40,039 nucleotides of DNA, from NCBI GenBank assembly GCA_023416965.1, contig JAEZGJ010000312.1, forward strand, positions 1-40,039. The letters are read 5' to 3'. Positions 16,749 through 25,516 of this stretch are shown in pieces. Below the pieces are notes generated by a model. The model saw only the letters and a program-made list of their open reading frames with translations, was not told the origin of the DNA and ran no database searches. This stretch comes from Pseudomonadota bacterium. Lineage in GTDB: Bacteria; Pseudomonadota; Alphaproteobacteria; Rhizobiales; Phreatobacteraceae. Made by a program: the position numbers and the translations under genes. Every line of letters starts with the position of its first letter. The stretch's first letter is position 1.

Positions 16749-17407
16749 GCGTCGAGCAGGCGCTGAAGGCGGCTGATCAGGCCGGCGTGCCTGTTTCACG
16801 TGAAACGGCGGAAGCCCTCTCGCTCTACGTCTCGCTCTTGCGTCGCTGGAATCCGACCAAGAACCTCGTCTCCGCCTCCACCCTCGATGCCGTGTGGACG
16901 CGGCATGTGGCCGATAGCCTGCAACTCCTCCGGCTGGCGCCGGAGGCTCTCCGGTGGGTTGACATGGGGTCAGGCGGCGGTCTCCCTGCCCTGGTCATTG
17001 CTGCCGCTCTCAAGGGGCGTGAGGGCGCGGAAGTCCATTGCATCGAGAGCAAGCTCGGCAAGGCCGCCTTCCTCCAGGAGGCGGCGCGGCAGATGCGCGT
17101 TCCGGTGCGGGTGTGGGCCAAGAGGATCGAGGACGTGGTGGGCCGCGAGCCGCTGCAGGCGGAAGTCGTCACCGCCCGCGCTCTGGCACCGCTGACCGAT
17201 CTCCTGCGTCTCGCCAATCCCCTGTTGAAAACTGGCGCTGTCGGAATCTTTCCGAAGGGGCAAGATGTGGTGTCCGAATTGACGGAGGCCGCTAAATATT
17301 GGAGATTCACCCATCAATCGATCCCGAGCGTGACGGAGACGCGAGGCCGCATCCTGGTGGTTAGCGATCTCTCCGACAGCACGGCAAGACCTCCAGATCG
17401 GACGTGA
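16745..17407 (+). CDS. rsmG: 16S rRNA (guanine527-N7)-methyltransferase RsmG (GidB)
   Basis: A 220-residue SAM methyltransferase that makes m7G527 in 16S rRNA. The family signature NLVSAST, then WTRHVADSLQL, and SAM motif I DMGSGGGLPA (73-82) are clear. The start is GTG at 16745, overlapping the mnmG stop (GTGA). Codons 16-21 contain a parS site, so the peptide VSRET near residue 17 reflects a DNA constraint. parA starts 3 bp after the stop. Confidence 0.94.
   Translation: MSVEQALKAADQAGVPVSRETAEALSLYVSLLRRWNPTKNLVSASTLDAVWTRHVADSLQLLRLAPEALRWVDMGSGGGLPALVIAAALKGREGAEVHCIESKLGKAAFLQEAARQMRVPVRVWAKRIEDVVGREPLQAEVVTARALAPLTDLLRLANPLLKTGAVGIFPKGQDVVSELTEAAKYWRFTHQSIPSVTETRGRILVVSDLSDSTARPPDRT
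16792..16807. promoter_or_regulatory. parS: parS centromere site inside rsmG
   Basis: TGTTTCACGTGAAACG, identical to the site at 14774-14789 and 15/16 to the consensus. It lies in the coding sequence of rsmG and is read there as V-S-R-E-T. Two identical 16-mers 2 kb apart next to parA/parB make chance very unlikely. Confidence 0.9.
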
Positions 17408-17410
17408 CCC

Positions 17411-18217
17411 ATGTCGCTCCTGCCCGCTTCCCATTCGGCTCCCCGGGTGCTCGCCTTGGCCAACCAGAAGGGCGGGGTGGGCAAGACCACCACCGCCATC
17501 AACCTGGGAACGGCGCTGGCTGCCATCGGCGAGCGGGTGCTGATCCTCGACCTCGATCCTCAGGGTAACGCCTCGACGGGCCTCGGCATCGATCGTCGGG
17601 CGCGGGCCAAGTCCACTTACAGCGTGCTGGTGGGGGATCATTCTCTCGCCGAAACGATCCAGGAGACGTCGGTTCCCCGGTTGTCCATCTCGCCCTCTAC
17701 CATGGACCTGTCCGGCGTCGAGCTGGAGATCGCCAGCGCCCGCGACAGGGCCTACCGCCTGCGTCGCGCAGTCGAGAGCCTCGGCGGGGACTACAGCTAT
17801 GTGCTGATCGACTGCCCGCCCTCGCTCAACCTGCTGACCATCAATGCCATGACGGCGGCGGATGCCATTCTCGTGCCGCTGCAGTGCGAGTTCTTCGCCC
17901 TCGAGGGCCTGTCGCAGCTGATCAAGACGGTCGAGCAGGTGAAGACGACGCTCAATCCGCGTCTGACGATCCACGGCATCGTCCTTACCATGTATGATGC
18001 ACGGAACAATCTCTCGGCCCAGGTGGTCGACGACGTCCGGCAGTTCATGGGTGACAAGGTCTACCAGACCATCATCCCGCGGAATGTGCGGGTGTCAGAG
18101 GCGCCGAGCTATGGCAAGCCGGTGCTGCTCTACGATCTGAAATGCGTCGGCAGCCAAGCCTATCTCCGGCTTGCCTCCGAAATCATCCAGCGCGAACGCG
18201 TGCTGCGGGCGGCCTGA
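17411..18217 (+). CDS. parA: Chromosome partitioning ATPase ParA
   Basis: A 268-residue ParA/Soj ATPase that binds DNA non-specifically as an ATP dimer and moves ParB-parS complexes. The deviant Walker A KGGVGKTT (20-27), motif A' LDLDPQGNAS and Walker B VLIDCPPS are all seen. There is no N-terminal helix-turn-helix, so it is the chromosomal type and not a plasmid ParA with operator binding. It starts 3 bp past rsmG without its own ribosome binding site, suggesting coupled translation. parB follows after 74 bp. Confidence 0.95.
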   Translation: MSLLPASHSAPRVLALANQKGGVGKTTTAINLGTALAAIGERVLILDLDPQGNASTGLGIDRRARAKSTYSVLVGDHSLAETIQETSVPRLSISPSTMDLSGVELEIASARDRAYRLRRAVESLGGDYSYVLIDCPPSLNLLTINAMTAADAILVPLQCEFFALEGLSQLIKTVEQVKTTLNPRLTIHGIVLTMYDARNNLSAQVVDDVRQFMGDKVYQTIIPRNVRVSEAPSYGKPVLLYDLKCVGSQAYLRLASEIIQRERVLRAA

Positions 18218-18291
18218 TCATGGATTCGATTCGCCCGCGTTCCGATGTGCCGGCCGAGGTCGTTCCGCTGGCGTCCCGAAGGAGACAAGAT

Positions 18292-19167
18292 ATGGCTGAG
18301 GATGCCAACCGGTCGCGGCTCGGTCGCGGTCTCGCCGCGCTCATCGGCGATGTCGGCGAGGAGACGGCGGCGGTCGATCGCGTCCGCGCCGCGCGCAAGG
18401 TGCCGATCGAGTTCATCCGCGCCAATCCGCGCAATCCGCGCCGCATGTTCCGCGAGGAGGACCTGCAGGAGCTGGCCGACTCGATCCGTGAGCGCGGCAT
18501 CATCCAGCCCATCGTGGTGCGCGCCGTGGCGGGTGTCGTCGATGCCTACGAGATCGTCGCCGGCGAGCGTCGCTGGCGCGCCGCGCAGCGGGCGGAGCTG
18601 CACGAGGTGCCGATCCATCTCGTCGAGGTGGGCGACCGCGAGGCGCTGGAGCTCGCCATTATCGAGAACGTGCAGCGTGCCGATCTCAATCCGCTCGAAG
18701 AGGCCATGGGCTACAACGAGCTGATCGAGCAGTTCGGCTACAGCCAGACCGACCTCGCCAAGATCATCGGCAAGAGCCGCAGCCATGTGGCCAACACGCT
18801 GCGCCTGATGAAGCTTCCCGATCCCGTTCAGGGCATGCTGCGCGAGGGTCAGCTGACTGCCGGCCACGCCAGGGCGCTTCTCGCTGTCGAGGATCCGGCC
18901 AAGCTCGCTTCCCAGATTATCGACCAGGGCCTCAACGTCCGCCAGGTCGAGGCGCTGACGCAGGAGCAGTCGGAAAAGGCCGGCCGCGCTCCGAAGCAGC
19001 GCGAGCGCATCGAGAAGGACGCCGACACCAGAGCGCTGGAGAAGACCCTGTCGGACGCGCTGGGCATGGCGGTGAGCATCGACCACCGCGGGTCCGGGGG
19101 TGAACTGCGCATCCGCTACCGGTCGCTCGAGCAGCTCGAGGACATCTGCCAGCGCCTCCGGGGCTGA
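18292..19167 (+). CDS. parB: Chromosome partitioning protein ParB (CTP-dependent DNA clamp)
   Basis: A 291-residue chromosomal ParB. The N-terminal ParA-contact peptide (SRLGRGLAALIGD) is followed by the CTP-binding domain with GERRWRA and ENVQRADLNPLEEA. The central helix-turn-helix for parS binding has TDLAKIIGKSRSHVANTLRL. The C-terminal dimerisation segment ends LEQLEDICQRLRG. The frame is open from 18142 and an ATG at 18220 exists, but AAGGAGA (18279-18285) precedes the ATG at 18292, which gives the standard N-terminus. It converges with holA across 16 bp. Confidence 0.95.
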   Translation: MAEDANRSRLGRGLAALIGDVGEETAAVDRVRAARKVPIEFIRANPRNPRRMFREEDLQELADSIRERGIIQPIVVRAVAGVVDAYEIVAGERRWRAAQRAELHEVPIHLVEVGDREALELAIIENVQRADLNPLEEAMGYNELIEQFGYSQTDLAKIIGKSRSHVANTLRLMKLPDPVQGMLREGQLTAGHARALLAVEDPAKLASQIIDQGLNVRQVEALTQEQSEKAGRAPKQRERIEKDADTRALEKTLSDALGMAVSIDHRGSGGELRIRYRSLEQLEDICQRLRG

Positions 19168-19183
19168 AACCGCGCTCGGCGTC

Positions 19184-20218
19184 TCAGCCGCGGGCGCCCT
19201 GGCGCGCCGTCGTCGCGATGGACATGAGCAGGCGTCCGGCCAGCGTCGGCGCAATGGAGGCGCGGGCGCGCGTCTCGAAGCCGGCCTCGGCCAGCCTGAC
19301 GATGATCCTGTGGAGCCGCTCGGCGGTCCACAGGCCGATCTGCCGTTCCACGGCCAGCTTCCGGCGGAAGAAGACGGGCGGCTCGAAGCGCTCGGCGGCA
19401 CTGCGCGCCGGCGTGCCGTTCTCCACGGCGAGGCGGGCCTTGTGCAGGCTCATGGCGTGGCGGGTCGTCGCCGAGATGATCTGCGGAATGGCGATGCCGG
19501 CGCCTTCGGCCCGCAGCAGCAGGCGATCAAGTTCGGCCGGCTGGCCGCCGAGCGCGGCATCGACGATGGCATCGACGCCGAGGGTGAGGCTCTCGCCAGC
19601 CACGGCCTCCACGTCGGCGGGGGTGATCGTGCCCTGGCCGTGGCAATAAAGGCAGATCTTGCGGATCTCCGCGCGGGAGGCGGCCCGGTCGCCGCCGAGC
19701 ATCTGGACGAGCAGGGTGGCGGCCTGAGGGTCCACCTGGAGCCCCGCCTGCCGTGCCTCCTCGGCAATGAGCCGCTTCAGGTCCGCCTCGCCGTCCGAAT
19801 AGCAGGGGATGACCGCGGCGGCGCCGGAACGTTCGGCGTCGGTGCGCAGCGGCGCGGTTTTCTTCAGGTCGCCGGCCTCGATGAGGATGGCGGCGCCTTC
19901 CGGCGGGGAGGCCAGCAGCGGACCGACGGCGGCGGCAATCGGCTTCTCGCCCGCCTTCACCCAGATGAGGCGGCGACCGCCGAACATGGGGAGGGTACCG
20001 GCCTCGTCGGCGAGCCGCGCGGGATCGCTTGCGAGCGTGTCGCCATCGATGCGGGTGACGGTGAAGGGGTCGTCGAGATCAGGGGCGAGCTTGCCGGCGA
20101 TGGCGCGGGCACGCTCGGAGACGAGGCCGCCGTCGGGGCCGTAGACGAGGATGACCGGGCGCGCGGCATCGGGGGCGGCGACGAAACGGTCGATCTCGGC
20201 GCCCTTCAGGATGGTCAC
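19184..20218 (-). CDS. holA: DNA polymerase III delta subunit
   Basis: A 344-residue HolA, the clamp-loader subunit that opens the beta clamp. The first residues (TILKGAEIDRFV) and the VYGPDGGLVSERA segment near residue 24 fit the alphaproteobacterial delta subunit, and so do the LGGDRAASRAEIRK block and the helical C-terminus. There is no active P-loop, as expected of delta. The start is GTG at 20218, four bases after the lptE stop; an upstream open frame exists but overlaps lptE entirely. Position next to lptE and leuS is the conserved order in this class. Confidence 0.9.
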   Translation of the reverse strand: MTILKGAEIDRFVAAPDAARPVILVYGPDGGLVSERARAIAGKLAPDLDDPFTVTRIDGDTLASDPARLADEAGTLPMFGGRRLIWVKAGEKPIAAAVGPLLASPPEGAAILIEAGDLKKTAPLRTDAERSGAAAVIPCYSDGEADLKRLIAEEARQAGLQVDPQAATLLVQMLGGDRAASRAEIRKICLYCHGQGTITPADVEAVAGESLTLGVDAIVDAALGGQPAELDRLLLRAEGAGIAIPQIISATTRHAMSLHKARLAVENGTPARSAAERFEPPVFFRRKLAVERQIGLWTAERLHRIIVRLAEAGFETRARASIAPTLAGRLLMSIATTARQGARG

Positions 20219-20222
20219 GCCG

Positions 20223-20765
20223 TCATCTCGGACGGGTCGCGTACCAGCCGGCGACCTGGGTGACGATGCTTTCGGCGAGCGACTTGGTCGCGCGCTCCTG
20301 CGCCTCGATGACGGCGCGGTCAGATGCCAGGCGCTGTGCCGTGCGGTCGAAAGAGGCCGTGGCGAAGGCCGAGCCGCGGTGCAGGATCTGTGTCGAGCCG
20401 ACGGGGGTGATCGTGTAGTAGCCGACGATCGTGACCGACTGGGCCGAGGGACGGCCTGCGGCGGTGTTGAGGGCCAGCGGCACCGTGTCGGTGCCGATGG
20501 CGACGTTGAGGACATGGGTGGGCGATGCGGCCCGGCCGCCGCCGCCCTGGGTCAGGTAGATCAGCTCGTTGCGCAGGATCACGCCGTTGCGGCCGGGAAT
20601 CTCCGGAATGTCGAGGTCGCGCAGCGCAGCCTGGGCATTGCGGCCGCCCGACACGACGGTCGGGTCGCCATAGAGCGGCGTGAAACAGCCGGCGAGGGCC
20701 GCCGAGCAGGCGCAGACCGCGAGGAGGCGGCCGATCCGTGCGAAGGAGGTGTCAGCCCACGACAT
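20223..20765 (-). CDS. lptE: LPS-assembly lipoprotein LptE
   Basis: A 180-residue lipoprotein that plugs the LptD barrel in the outer membrane. The N-terminal segment has a hydrophobic core and lipobox LAGC, with the acylated cysteine at position 27. The start of the mature part, FTPLYGD, is typical of the rhizobial LptE (old name RlpB-like). The start ATG lies inside the end of leuS, overlapping by 14 bp, so translation is probably coupled. holA follows directly. Confidence 0.86.
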   Translation of the reverse strand: MSWADTSFARIGRLLAVCACSAALAGCFTPLYGDPTVVSGGRNAQAALRDLDIPEIPGRNGVILRNELIYLTQGGGGRAASPTHVLNVAIGTDTVPLALNTAAGRPSAQSVTIVGYYTITPVGSTQILHRGSAFATASFDRTAQRLASDRAVIEAQERATKSLAESIVTQVAGWYATRPR

Positions 20766-23370
20766 TCACGATCCTCTGCGGCACGACGATGATCTTCTTC
20801 ACGGGCCGGCCTTCCAGCGCCTTCTGCACGGAGTCGAGGGCGATCGCGGCGGTCTCGATATCCTTTTGGGCCGCCTCGCGCGGGATCGTCAAGTCCGCGC
20901 GCTTCTTGCCGTTCACCTGAACCGGCAAAGTGATCGTGTCCTCGACCAGGATGGCGGTATCCACCACCGGCCAGGGCTCCTCCGCTACCAGGCCGGCATG
21001 GCCGAGGGCCTGCCAGCATTCCTCGGCGAGGTGCGGCATCATCGGCGCGACGAGCCGCACCAGGATGCTGCCGGCCTCGGCCAAGGCCGCCGCCATGTCC
21101 GGCGCGGGCGTCCCGCCGCGCACCGTGTCGAGCGTCTTCGCCAGCGTATTGGCGAGGGTGTAGATATGCGCGACGCAGCGGTTGAAGGCGAGGCGCTCGA
21201 CGTCGGCCTCCACTGCCGCGAGGGCCTGGTGCGCCGCCCGGCGCACCGCCGTCGCCTCCTCGCCGAAGGTGGCGGCAGACGCGCTCTGGGAGGCCGAGGC
21301 GATCTCCCCGACGATGCGCCAGAGACGCTGGACGAAGCGGCTGGCGCCCTCCACGCCGGCCTCGGTCCAGATCACGTCGCGTTCGGGCGGCGAGTCGGAG
21401 AGCATGAACCAGCGGGCGGTGTCGGCGCCGTAGGTGTCGATGATGTCGTCCGGATCCACGACATTCTTCTTCGACTTCGACATCTTTTCGATGGAGCCGA
21501 TCTCGACGGGCTGGTTGGAGCCCTTGAGCACGGCGCGCCGCTGGTCGCCCTCGCCGGAGATCACCACCTCGGCGGGCGTCACATAGGCGCCGTCGGGGCC
21601 GCGATAGGTCTCGTGCACCACCATGCCCTGCGTGAACAGGCCGCGGAACGGCTCGTCGAGGCCGGCATGGCCGGTCGCCTTCATGGCGCGGGTGAAGAAG
21701 CGCGAATAGAGCAGGTGCAGGATCGCGTGCTCGATGCCGCCGATATACTGGTCGACCGGCAGCCAGGCATCGACCACGGCCGGATCGGTGGGCGTGTCGG
21801 TGCGCCAGGGGTCGGTGAAGCGGGCGAAATACCAGGACGAGTCGACGAAGGTGTCCATCGTGTCCGTCTCGCGACGGGCAGGTTTGCCGCAGCAGGGGCA
21901 GGCAACATGCTTCCAGCTCGGATGCCGGTCGAGCGGGTTGCCGGGCTTGGAGAAGTCGGCGTCGTCCGGCAGCAGGACAGGCAGCTGGTCGTCGGGAACG
22001 GGCACCGCGCCGCAATCGTCGCAATGGATGACCGGGATCGGGCAGCCCCAGTAGCGCTGGCGCGAGATGAGCCAGTCACGCAGGCGGAAATTAACCTTGC
22101 GGGCAGCGACGGGGGCATTGCCGAGCGTGGTCTTCTCCAGGCGCGAGGCGACCTCGGCGAAGGCGGCCTCGGTCGTCATCCCGTTGAGGAAGCGCGAATT
22201 GATCATCACCCCGTCGCCGTCATAGGCGGTGTCGGTGACCGCGAAGTCGTCGCCCGCATCGGTCGGCTTCACGACCGTCTTGAAGGGCAGGCCGTATTTG
22301 TTGGCGAATTCGATGTCGCGCTGGTCGCCCGAGGGGCAGCCGAAAATGGCGCCGGTGCCGTAATCCATCAGGATGAAGTTGGCGACATAGACCGGCACTT
22401 CCCACGAGGGGTCGAAGGGGTGGATCGCCTTGATCCCGGTGTCGAAGCCGAGCTTTTCCGCCGTCTCCAGCGCGGCGACCGAGGTGCCCATGCGGCGGCA
22501 TTCCTCGGAGAAGGCGGCGAGGTCCGGATTGGTCTCGGCGGCGGCCTTGGCCAAGGGGTGGTCAGGCGCGATCGCCATGAAGGCGGCGCCGAACAGGGTG
22601 TCAGGCCGCGTCGTGTAGATTTCCAGCTCGGAATGGCCGGCCGGCGCGGTGCCGGCCTTCAGCGCCCAGCGGACCATCAGGCCCTCGGAACGGCCGATCC
22701 AGTTCTTCTGCATCAGCCGGACCTTGTCGGGCCAGCGGTCGAGGCCGTCGAGGGCCGTCAGCAGGTCGTCGGAATAGTCGGTGATCTTCAGGAACCACTG
22801 GGTGAGGTCGCGCTGCTCGACGAGCGCGCCCGAGCGCCAGCCGCGGCCGTCGATGACCTGGTCGTTGGCGAGCACGGTCTGGTCGACCGGGTCCCAGTTC
22901 ACCTTGGCCGAGCGGCGCTCGACCAGGCCCCCCCGCATGAAATCGGCAAAGAGCTTCTGCTGGTGGCGGTAGTAGGAGGGATCGCAGGTGGCTAGCTCGC
23001 GCGACCAGTCCAGCGACAGGCCCATGCTCTTCAGCTGCGCCTTCATCGTGGCGATATTGGCGTAGGTCCATTCCTTCGGGTGGACCTTGGAGGCCATGGC
23101 GGCGTTCTCGGCCGGCAGGCCGAAGGCGTCCCAGCCCATGGGATGGAGCACGTTGAAGCCGCGGGCGCGCTTGTAGCGGGCCACCACGTCGCCCATCGTG
23201 TAGTTGCGCACATGGCCCATGTGGATGCGGCCCGACGGATAGGGGAACATCTCGAGGACGTAGTATTTCGGCCGCGGATCGTCGTTCTTCGTCTCGAAGA
23301 TGGCCTTCTCGTCCCAGACCGCGCGCCACTTGGGCTCGGCGGTACGGGCATTGTAGCGTTCGGTCGACAT
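20752..23370 (-). CDS. leuS: Leucyl-tRNA synthetase
   Basis: An 872-residue class I synthetase charging tRNA-Leu. The HIGH motif is HMGH at 50-53 (YPSGRIHMGHV), the CP1 editing domain spans roughly 220-420, the zinc-type CDDC/CPCC region is present, and KMSKS starts at K629. Length matches bacterial LeuS (about 860-880). The frame runs 24 codons further upstream; the ATG at 23370 before STERYNARTAEPKW gives the family N-terminus. First gene of leuS-lptE-holA. Confidence 0.96.
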   Translation of the reverse strand: MSTERYNARTAEPKWRAVWDEKAIFETKNDDPRPKYYVLEMFPYPSGRIHMGHVRNYTMGDVVARYKRARGFNVLHPMGWDAFGLPAENAAMASKVHPKEWTYANIATMKAQLKSMGLSLDWSRELATCDPSYYRHQQKLFADFMRGGLVERRSAKVNWDPVDQTVLANDQVIDGRGWRSGALVEQRDLTQWFLKITDYSDDLLTALDGLDRWPDKVRLMQKNWIGRSEGLMVRWALKAGTAPAGHSELEIYTTRPDTLFGAAFMAIAPDHPLAKAAAETNPDLAAFSEECRRMGTSVAALETAEKLGFDTGIKAIHPFDPSWEVPVYVANFILMDYGTGAIFGCPSGDQRDIEFANKYGLPFKTVVKPTDAGDDFAVTDTAYDGDGVMINSRFLNGMTTEAAFAEVASRLEKTTLGNAPVAARKVNFRLRDWLISRQRYWGCPIPVIHCDDCGAVPVPDDQLPVLLPDDADFSKPGNPLDRHPSWKHVACPCCGKPARRETDTMDTFVDSSWYFARFTDPWRTDTPTDPAVVDAWLPVDQYIGGIEHAILHLLYSRFFTRAMKATGHAGLDEPFRGLFTQGMVVHETYRGPDGAYVTPAEVVISGEGDQRRAVLKGSNQPVEIGSIEKMSKSKKNVVDPDDIIDTYGADTARWFMLSDSPPERDVIWTEAGVEGASRFVQRLWRIVGEIASASQSASAATFGEEATAVRRAAHQALAAVEADVERLAFNRCVAHIYTLANTLAKTLDTVRGGTPAPDMAAALAEAGSILVRLVAPMMPHLAEECWQALGHAGLVAEEPWPVVDTAILVEDTITLPVQVNGKKRADLTIPREAAQKDIETAAIALDSVQKALEGRPVKKIIVVPQRIVNVVG

Positions 23371-23413
23371 GATGGGCGGCAGGTCCGGAAAATCAGGGCA
23401 AAAGCGAGCGCGG

Positions 23414-23442
23414 ACAACACACGAAAGGGCCCGGCGGGTCAA
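23414..23442 (-). promoter_or_regulatory. Possible leuS promoter
   Basis: On the minus strand TTGACC (23442-23437), a 17-bp spacer and TGTTGT (23419-23414) form a sigma-70-like promoter about 45-70 bp before leuS. The -35 box is good and the -10 box matches only three of six positions, as is common in GC-rich alphaproteobacteria. Confidence 0.3.
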
Positions 23443-23520
23443 GGATTTGGCGCATGCGGAGGCCGTGCTGGTCCTCCCTCCCGCACCGTGCTAGCCGGGA
23501 CATCCCTGAAGGAGGTCGCC

Positions 23521-24192
23521 ATGTCCGAAGCCGTATCCTGCCTCGCGGAGGTGAAGTCCGCCATCGCCGCCGCGACGGCAGAGGCGAAGCGCCCGGAGGG
23601 GTCGGTGACGCTGGTCGCCGTGTCGAAGACCTTTCCCATCGAGGCGATCGAGCCGGTGCTCGCGGCGGGACAGCGCGTCTTCGGCGAGAACTACGTGCAG
23701 GACGCGAAATCCAAATGGCCGGAGCTGCGTCAGCGCTATCCGGACGTCCAGGTGCACATGATCGGGCCGCTGCAGTCGAACAAGGCGAAGGAGGCCATCG
23801 CCCTCTTCGACGTCATCGAGACGCTGGACCGCGCTTCTCTGGCGAAGGAACTGCAGAAGGAGATCCAGAAGGCCGGCGGCACCCGCCACCCGCGCTTCCT
23901 CGTCCAGGTGAACACGGGCGCCGAGCCGCAGAAGGGCGGCGTGCTGCCCGAGAAGGCCGACGCCTTCATCCGCACCTGCCGCGAGACCTACGGGCTGGAG
24001 GTGGAGGGCGTCATGTGCATTCCTCCCGCCGACGAGCCGCCGGCGCCGCATTTCGCCCTGCTGACGACGATCGCCCGGCGCAACGGGCTGAAGACCGTCT
24101 CCATGGGCATGAGCGCCGACTATCCCGTCGCCATCGCCATGGGCGCGACCCATGTTCGGGTGGGCAGCGCCATCTTCGGTGCGCGGGGCTGA
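23521..24192 (+). CDS. PLP homeostasis protein, YggS/PROSC family
   Basis: A 223-residue alanine-racemase-fold protein that binds pyridoxal 5'-phosphate and buffers its pool, with no known catalytic activity of its own. PLP would be bound by K36 in VAVSKTF. The family motifs FGENYVQ, HMIGPLQSNK and VNTGAEPQKGG are present, and the phosphate site is near VRVGSAIFG at the C-terminus. The ATG at 23521 follows AAGGAGGT, the best ribosome binding site in the area; the open frame upstream overlaps leuS and is not used. Converges with the ROK-like gene. Confidence 0.92.
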   Translation: MSEAVSCLAEVKSAIAAATAEAKRPEGSVTLVAVSKTFPIEAIEPVLAAGQRVFGENYVQDAKSKWPELRQRYPDVQVHMIGPLQSNKAKEAIALFDVIETLDRASLAKELQKEIQKAGGTRHPRFLVQVNTGAEPQKGGVLPEKADAFIRTCRETYGLEVEGVMCIPPADEPPAPHFALLTTIARRNGLKTVSMGMSADYPVAIAMGATHVRVGSAIFGARG

Positions 24193-24204
24193 ACCCGCCC
24201 GCCC

Positions 24205-25296
24205 CTACTCCTTCCCACGGTTGACATAGGTGGCGTTGCCGAGGCCGGTGCCGATGGTGACGACGCCCCATTCGGCGACGTCCTGCATGTCGGGAACCTC
24301 GCTGAGGCCCTGGACCACGGCGTCGTTGTGCATGACGACGAAGGTCTCGTGGCCGCCGATCTCCGGGATGGCCTTGGCCAGGGCGGCGGGCAGGTTGAAG
24401 TGCTCGCTCTCCCAGTTGCCGCCGGGCAGGTTCTGGCCGCCGCGGTCGATGGAACCGTCGGCGTCGATGATGCCGGGACAGCCGATGCCGATGACGGGGG
24501 CGAGCTTCAGGCCCTCCTTGTCGGCGCGGGCGACCAGATCCTCGATCATGGCAGCGAGGCGGTCGATGGCGGCGGTGCGGGACGGTTCGTCGTCCGCATG
24601 GCGCCAGAGTTCGGACTTCCAGACCTCCGCCTTGGAGAGGTCCTTGGCCTTCTTCATGTGCAGCGCCACGACGCCTGCCCTCATATTGGTGCCGCCGATG
24701 TCGACGGCGAGAATCGCGTCGTGGCCGGACAGTGTCCAGGCCGGCATGAGGTGGGCGGCGCCGATCAGCCCGGCCTCGTCCGGGTGGTGGCGGATGGGTT
24801 TCAGGTCGACGTCGATGCCGTCAGCCTTGAGCAGGATGTTGGTGCGGGCGATGGCAAATTCGCCGATGCGGCTGTTGCGGAAGCCGCCACCGACCGCGAT
24901 GCGCTCCACCTTCTGCCAGGCCTTGGTGCGGCGGAACCGGCGAATGACGCCGGCGAGCTCCTGGGCGAAGTCCTCGATGGCGCCGTGGACGACCGCCGCC
25001 GCATCCTTGTCCTCGCCCTGCATGGCGCGGTCGAGCTGTTTCTTGCTCAGTTCCGCCGTCTCCACGTCGCCGAAGGGGTCAGCGTCGAGCTTGCCGAGCT
25101 TGTCGCGCCATTCGTCGAGCTTGGCGGAGAAGGCGCGCTTGCTGGCGCGGTCGCCGATGAAGCCCTCCTTGTCGCGCAGTTCGAGATTGTAGCTGGAGAT
25201 CGAGACCGACGGCAGCTGTTCGGCGCCGTGGCCGGCGATCGGCTCGCGGTTGCCGTTCGCCTTGCCGTTCTGTTTCGTCGCCGCCGCCTTGGCCAT
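24205..25296 (-). CDS. ROK-like sugar kinase fold protein with circularly permuted motif order
   Basis: A 363-residue ASKHA-fold protein. The ATP phosphate-1 motif DIGGTN is at 199-204, GIGCPGIID at 270-277, the catalytic-type HNDA (D325) at 323-326 and the phosphate-2 loop TIGTGLG at 347-353, near the very C-terminus. The part that normally ends an ROK protein (a VGGG adenosine loop and EAGLIGAA) is at 135-138 and 174-181, before DIGGT. The order is thus adenosine, phosphate-1, catalytic, phosphate-2. The Cys/His zinc motif of ROK is absent. Start ATG 25296 follows AGGGGGC. It diverges from otsB, so a role in supplying sugar phosphate is possible but inferred; it could equally be a non-catalytic regulator. 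Confidence 0.72.
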   Translation of the reverse strand: MAKAAATKQNGKANGNREPIAGHGAEQLPSVSISSYNLELRDKEGFIGDRASKRAFSAKLDEWRDKLGKLDADPFGDVETAELSKKQLDRAMQGEDKDAAAVVHGAIEDFAQELAGVIRRFRRTKAWQKVERIAVGGGFRNSRIGEFAIARTNILLKADGIDVDLKPIRHHPDEAGLIGAAHLMPAWTLSGHDAILAVDIGGTNMRAGVVALHMKKAKDLSKAEVWKSELWRHADDEPSRTAAIDRLAAMIEDLVARADKEGLKLAPVIGIGCPGIIDADGSIDRGGQNLPGGNWESEHFNLPAALAKAIPEIGGHETFVVMHNDAVVQGLSEVPDMQDVAEWGVVTIGTGLGNATYVNRGKE

Positions 25297-25483
25297 GTTA
25301 GCCCCCTGTTCGTAACGGAGCCATCAACGCGCCATGGGTCGCGGCGTTCCGCCCCCGGGGTACCGGCCAGGCAGCGGGCGAGGGAACAGAGCGGCCGCTA
25401 TGACGTTGTCGGGATATTGGGTCGGAGCTTGAGGCCGGTATCTCCGTGTGGTTTTCGCTGTCCAGGTCTGGGTTGAACGGGGC

Positions 25484-25501
25484 CGCGGCTCCCCGCGGCG
25501 T
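25484..25501 (+). other. GC hairpin before otsB
   Basis: A perfect 7-bp inverted repeat (GCCGCGG, loop CTCC, CCGCGGC) ends 15 bp before the otsB start. In the transcript it would sit over the ribosome-binding region, where no clear Shine-Dalgarno sequence is seen. It may be chance in such GC-rich DNA. Confidence 0.25.
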
Positions 25502-25516
25502 CGCCGGGGCCTGCGC

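Noticed and set aside
18142..18291. Longer ParB from starts at 18142 or 18220
   Set aside because: These would overlap or abut parA without a ribosome binding site, while AAGGAGA lies before the ATG at 18292, which begins the usual ParB N-terminus.
19162..19189. GGCTGA / TCAGCC inverted repeat between parB and holA as a shared terminator
   Set aside because: Only 6 bp with a 16-nt loop, it overlaps both stop codons, and no T-run is present on either strand.
20670..20690. Additional parS near GCGTGAAACA in lptE
   Set aside because: Only the right half matches; the left half bears no resemblance to TGTTTCAC.
20680..22995. Long plus-strand open frame opposite leuS (771 codons)
   Set aside because: It is the antisense shadow of leuS in GC-rich DNA; composition is Gly/Arg/Asp/Ala-heavy with no motif, and leuS has full catalytic motifs. 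The same applies to long minus frames over the helicase (2247-4685), the GH15 gene (26107-28146) and otsA/MFS (28234-31989).
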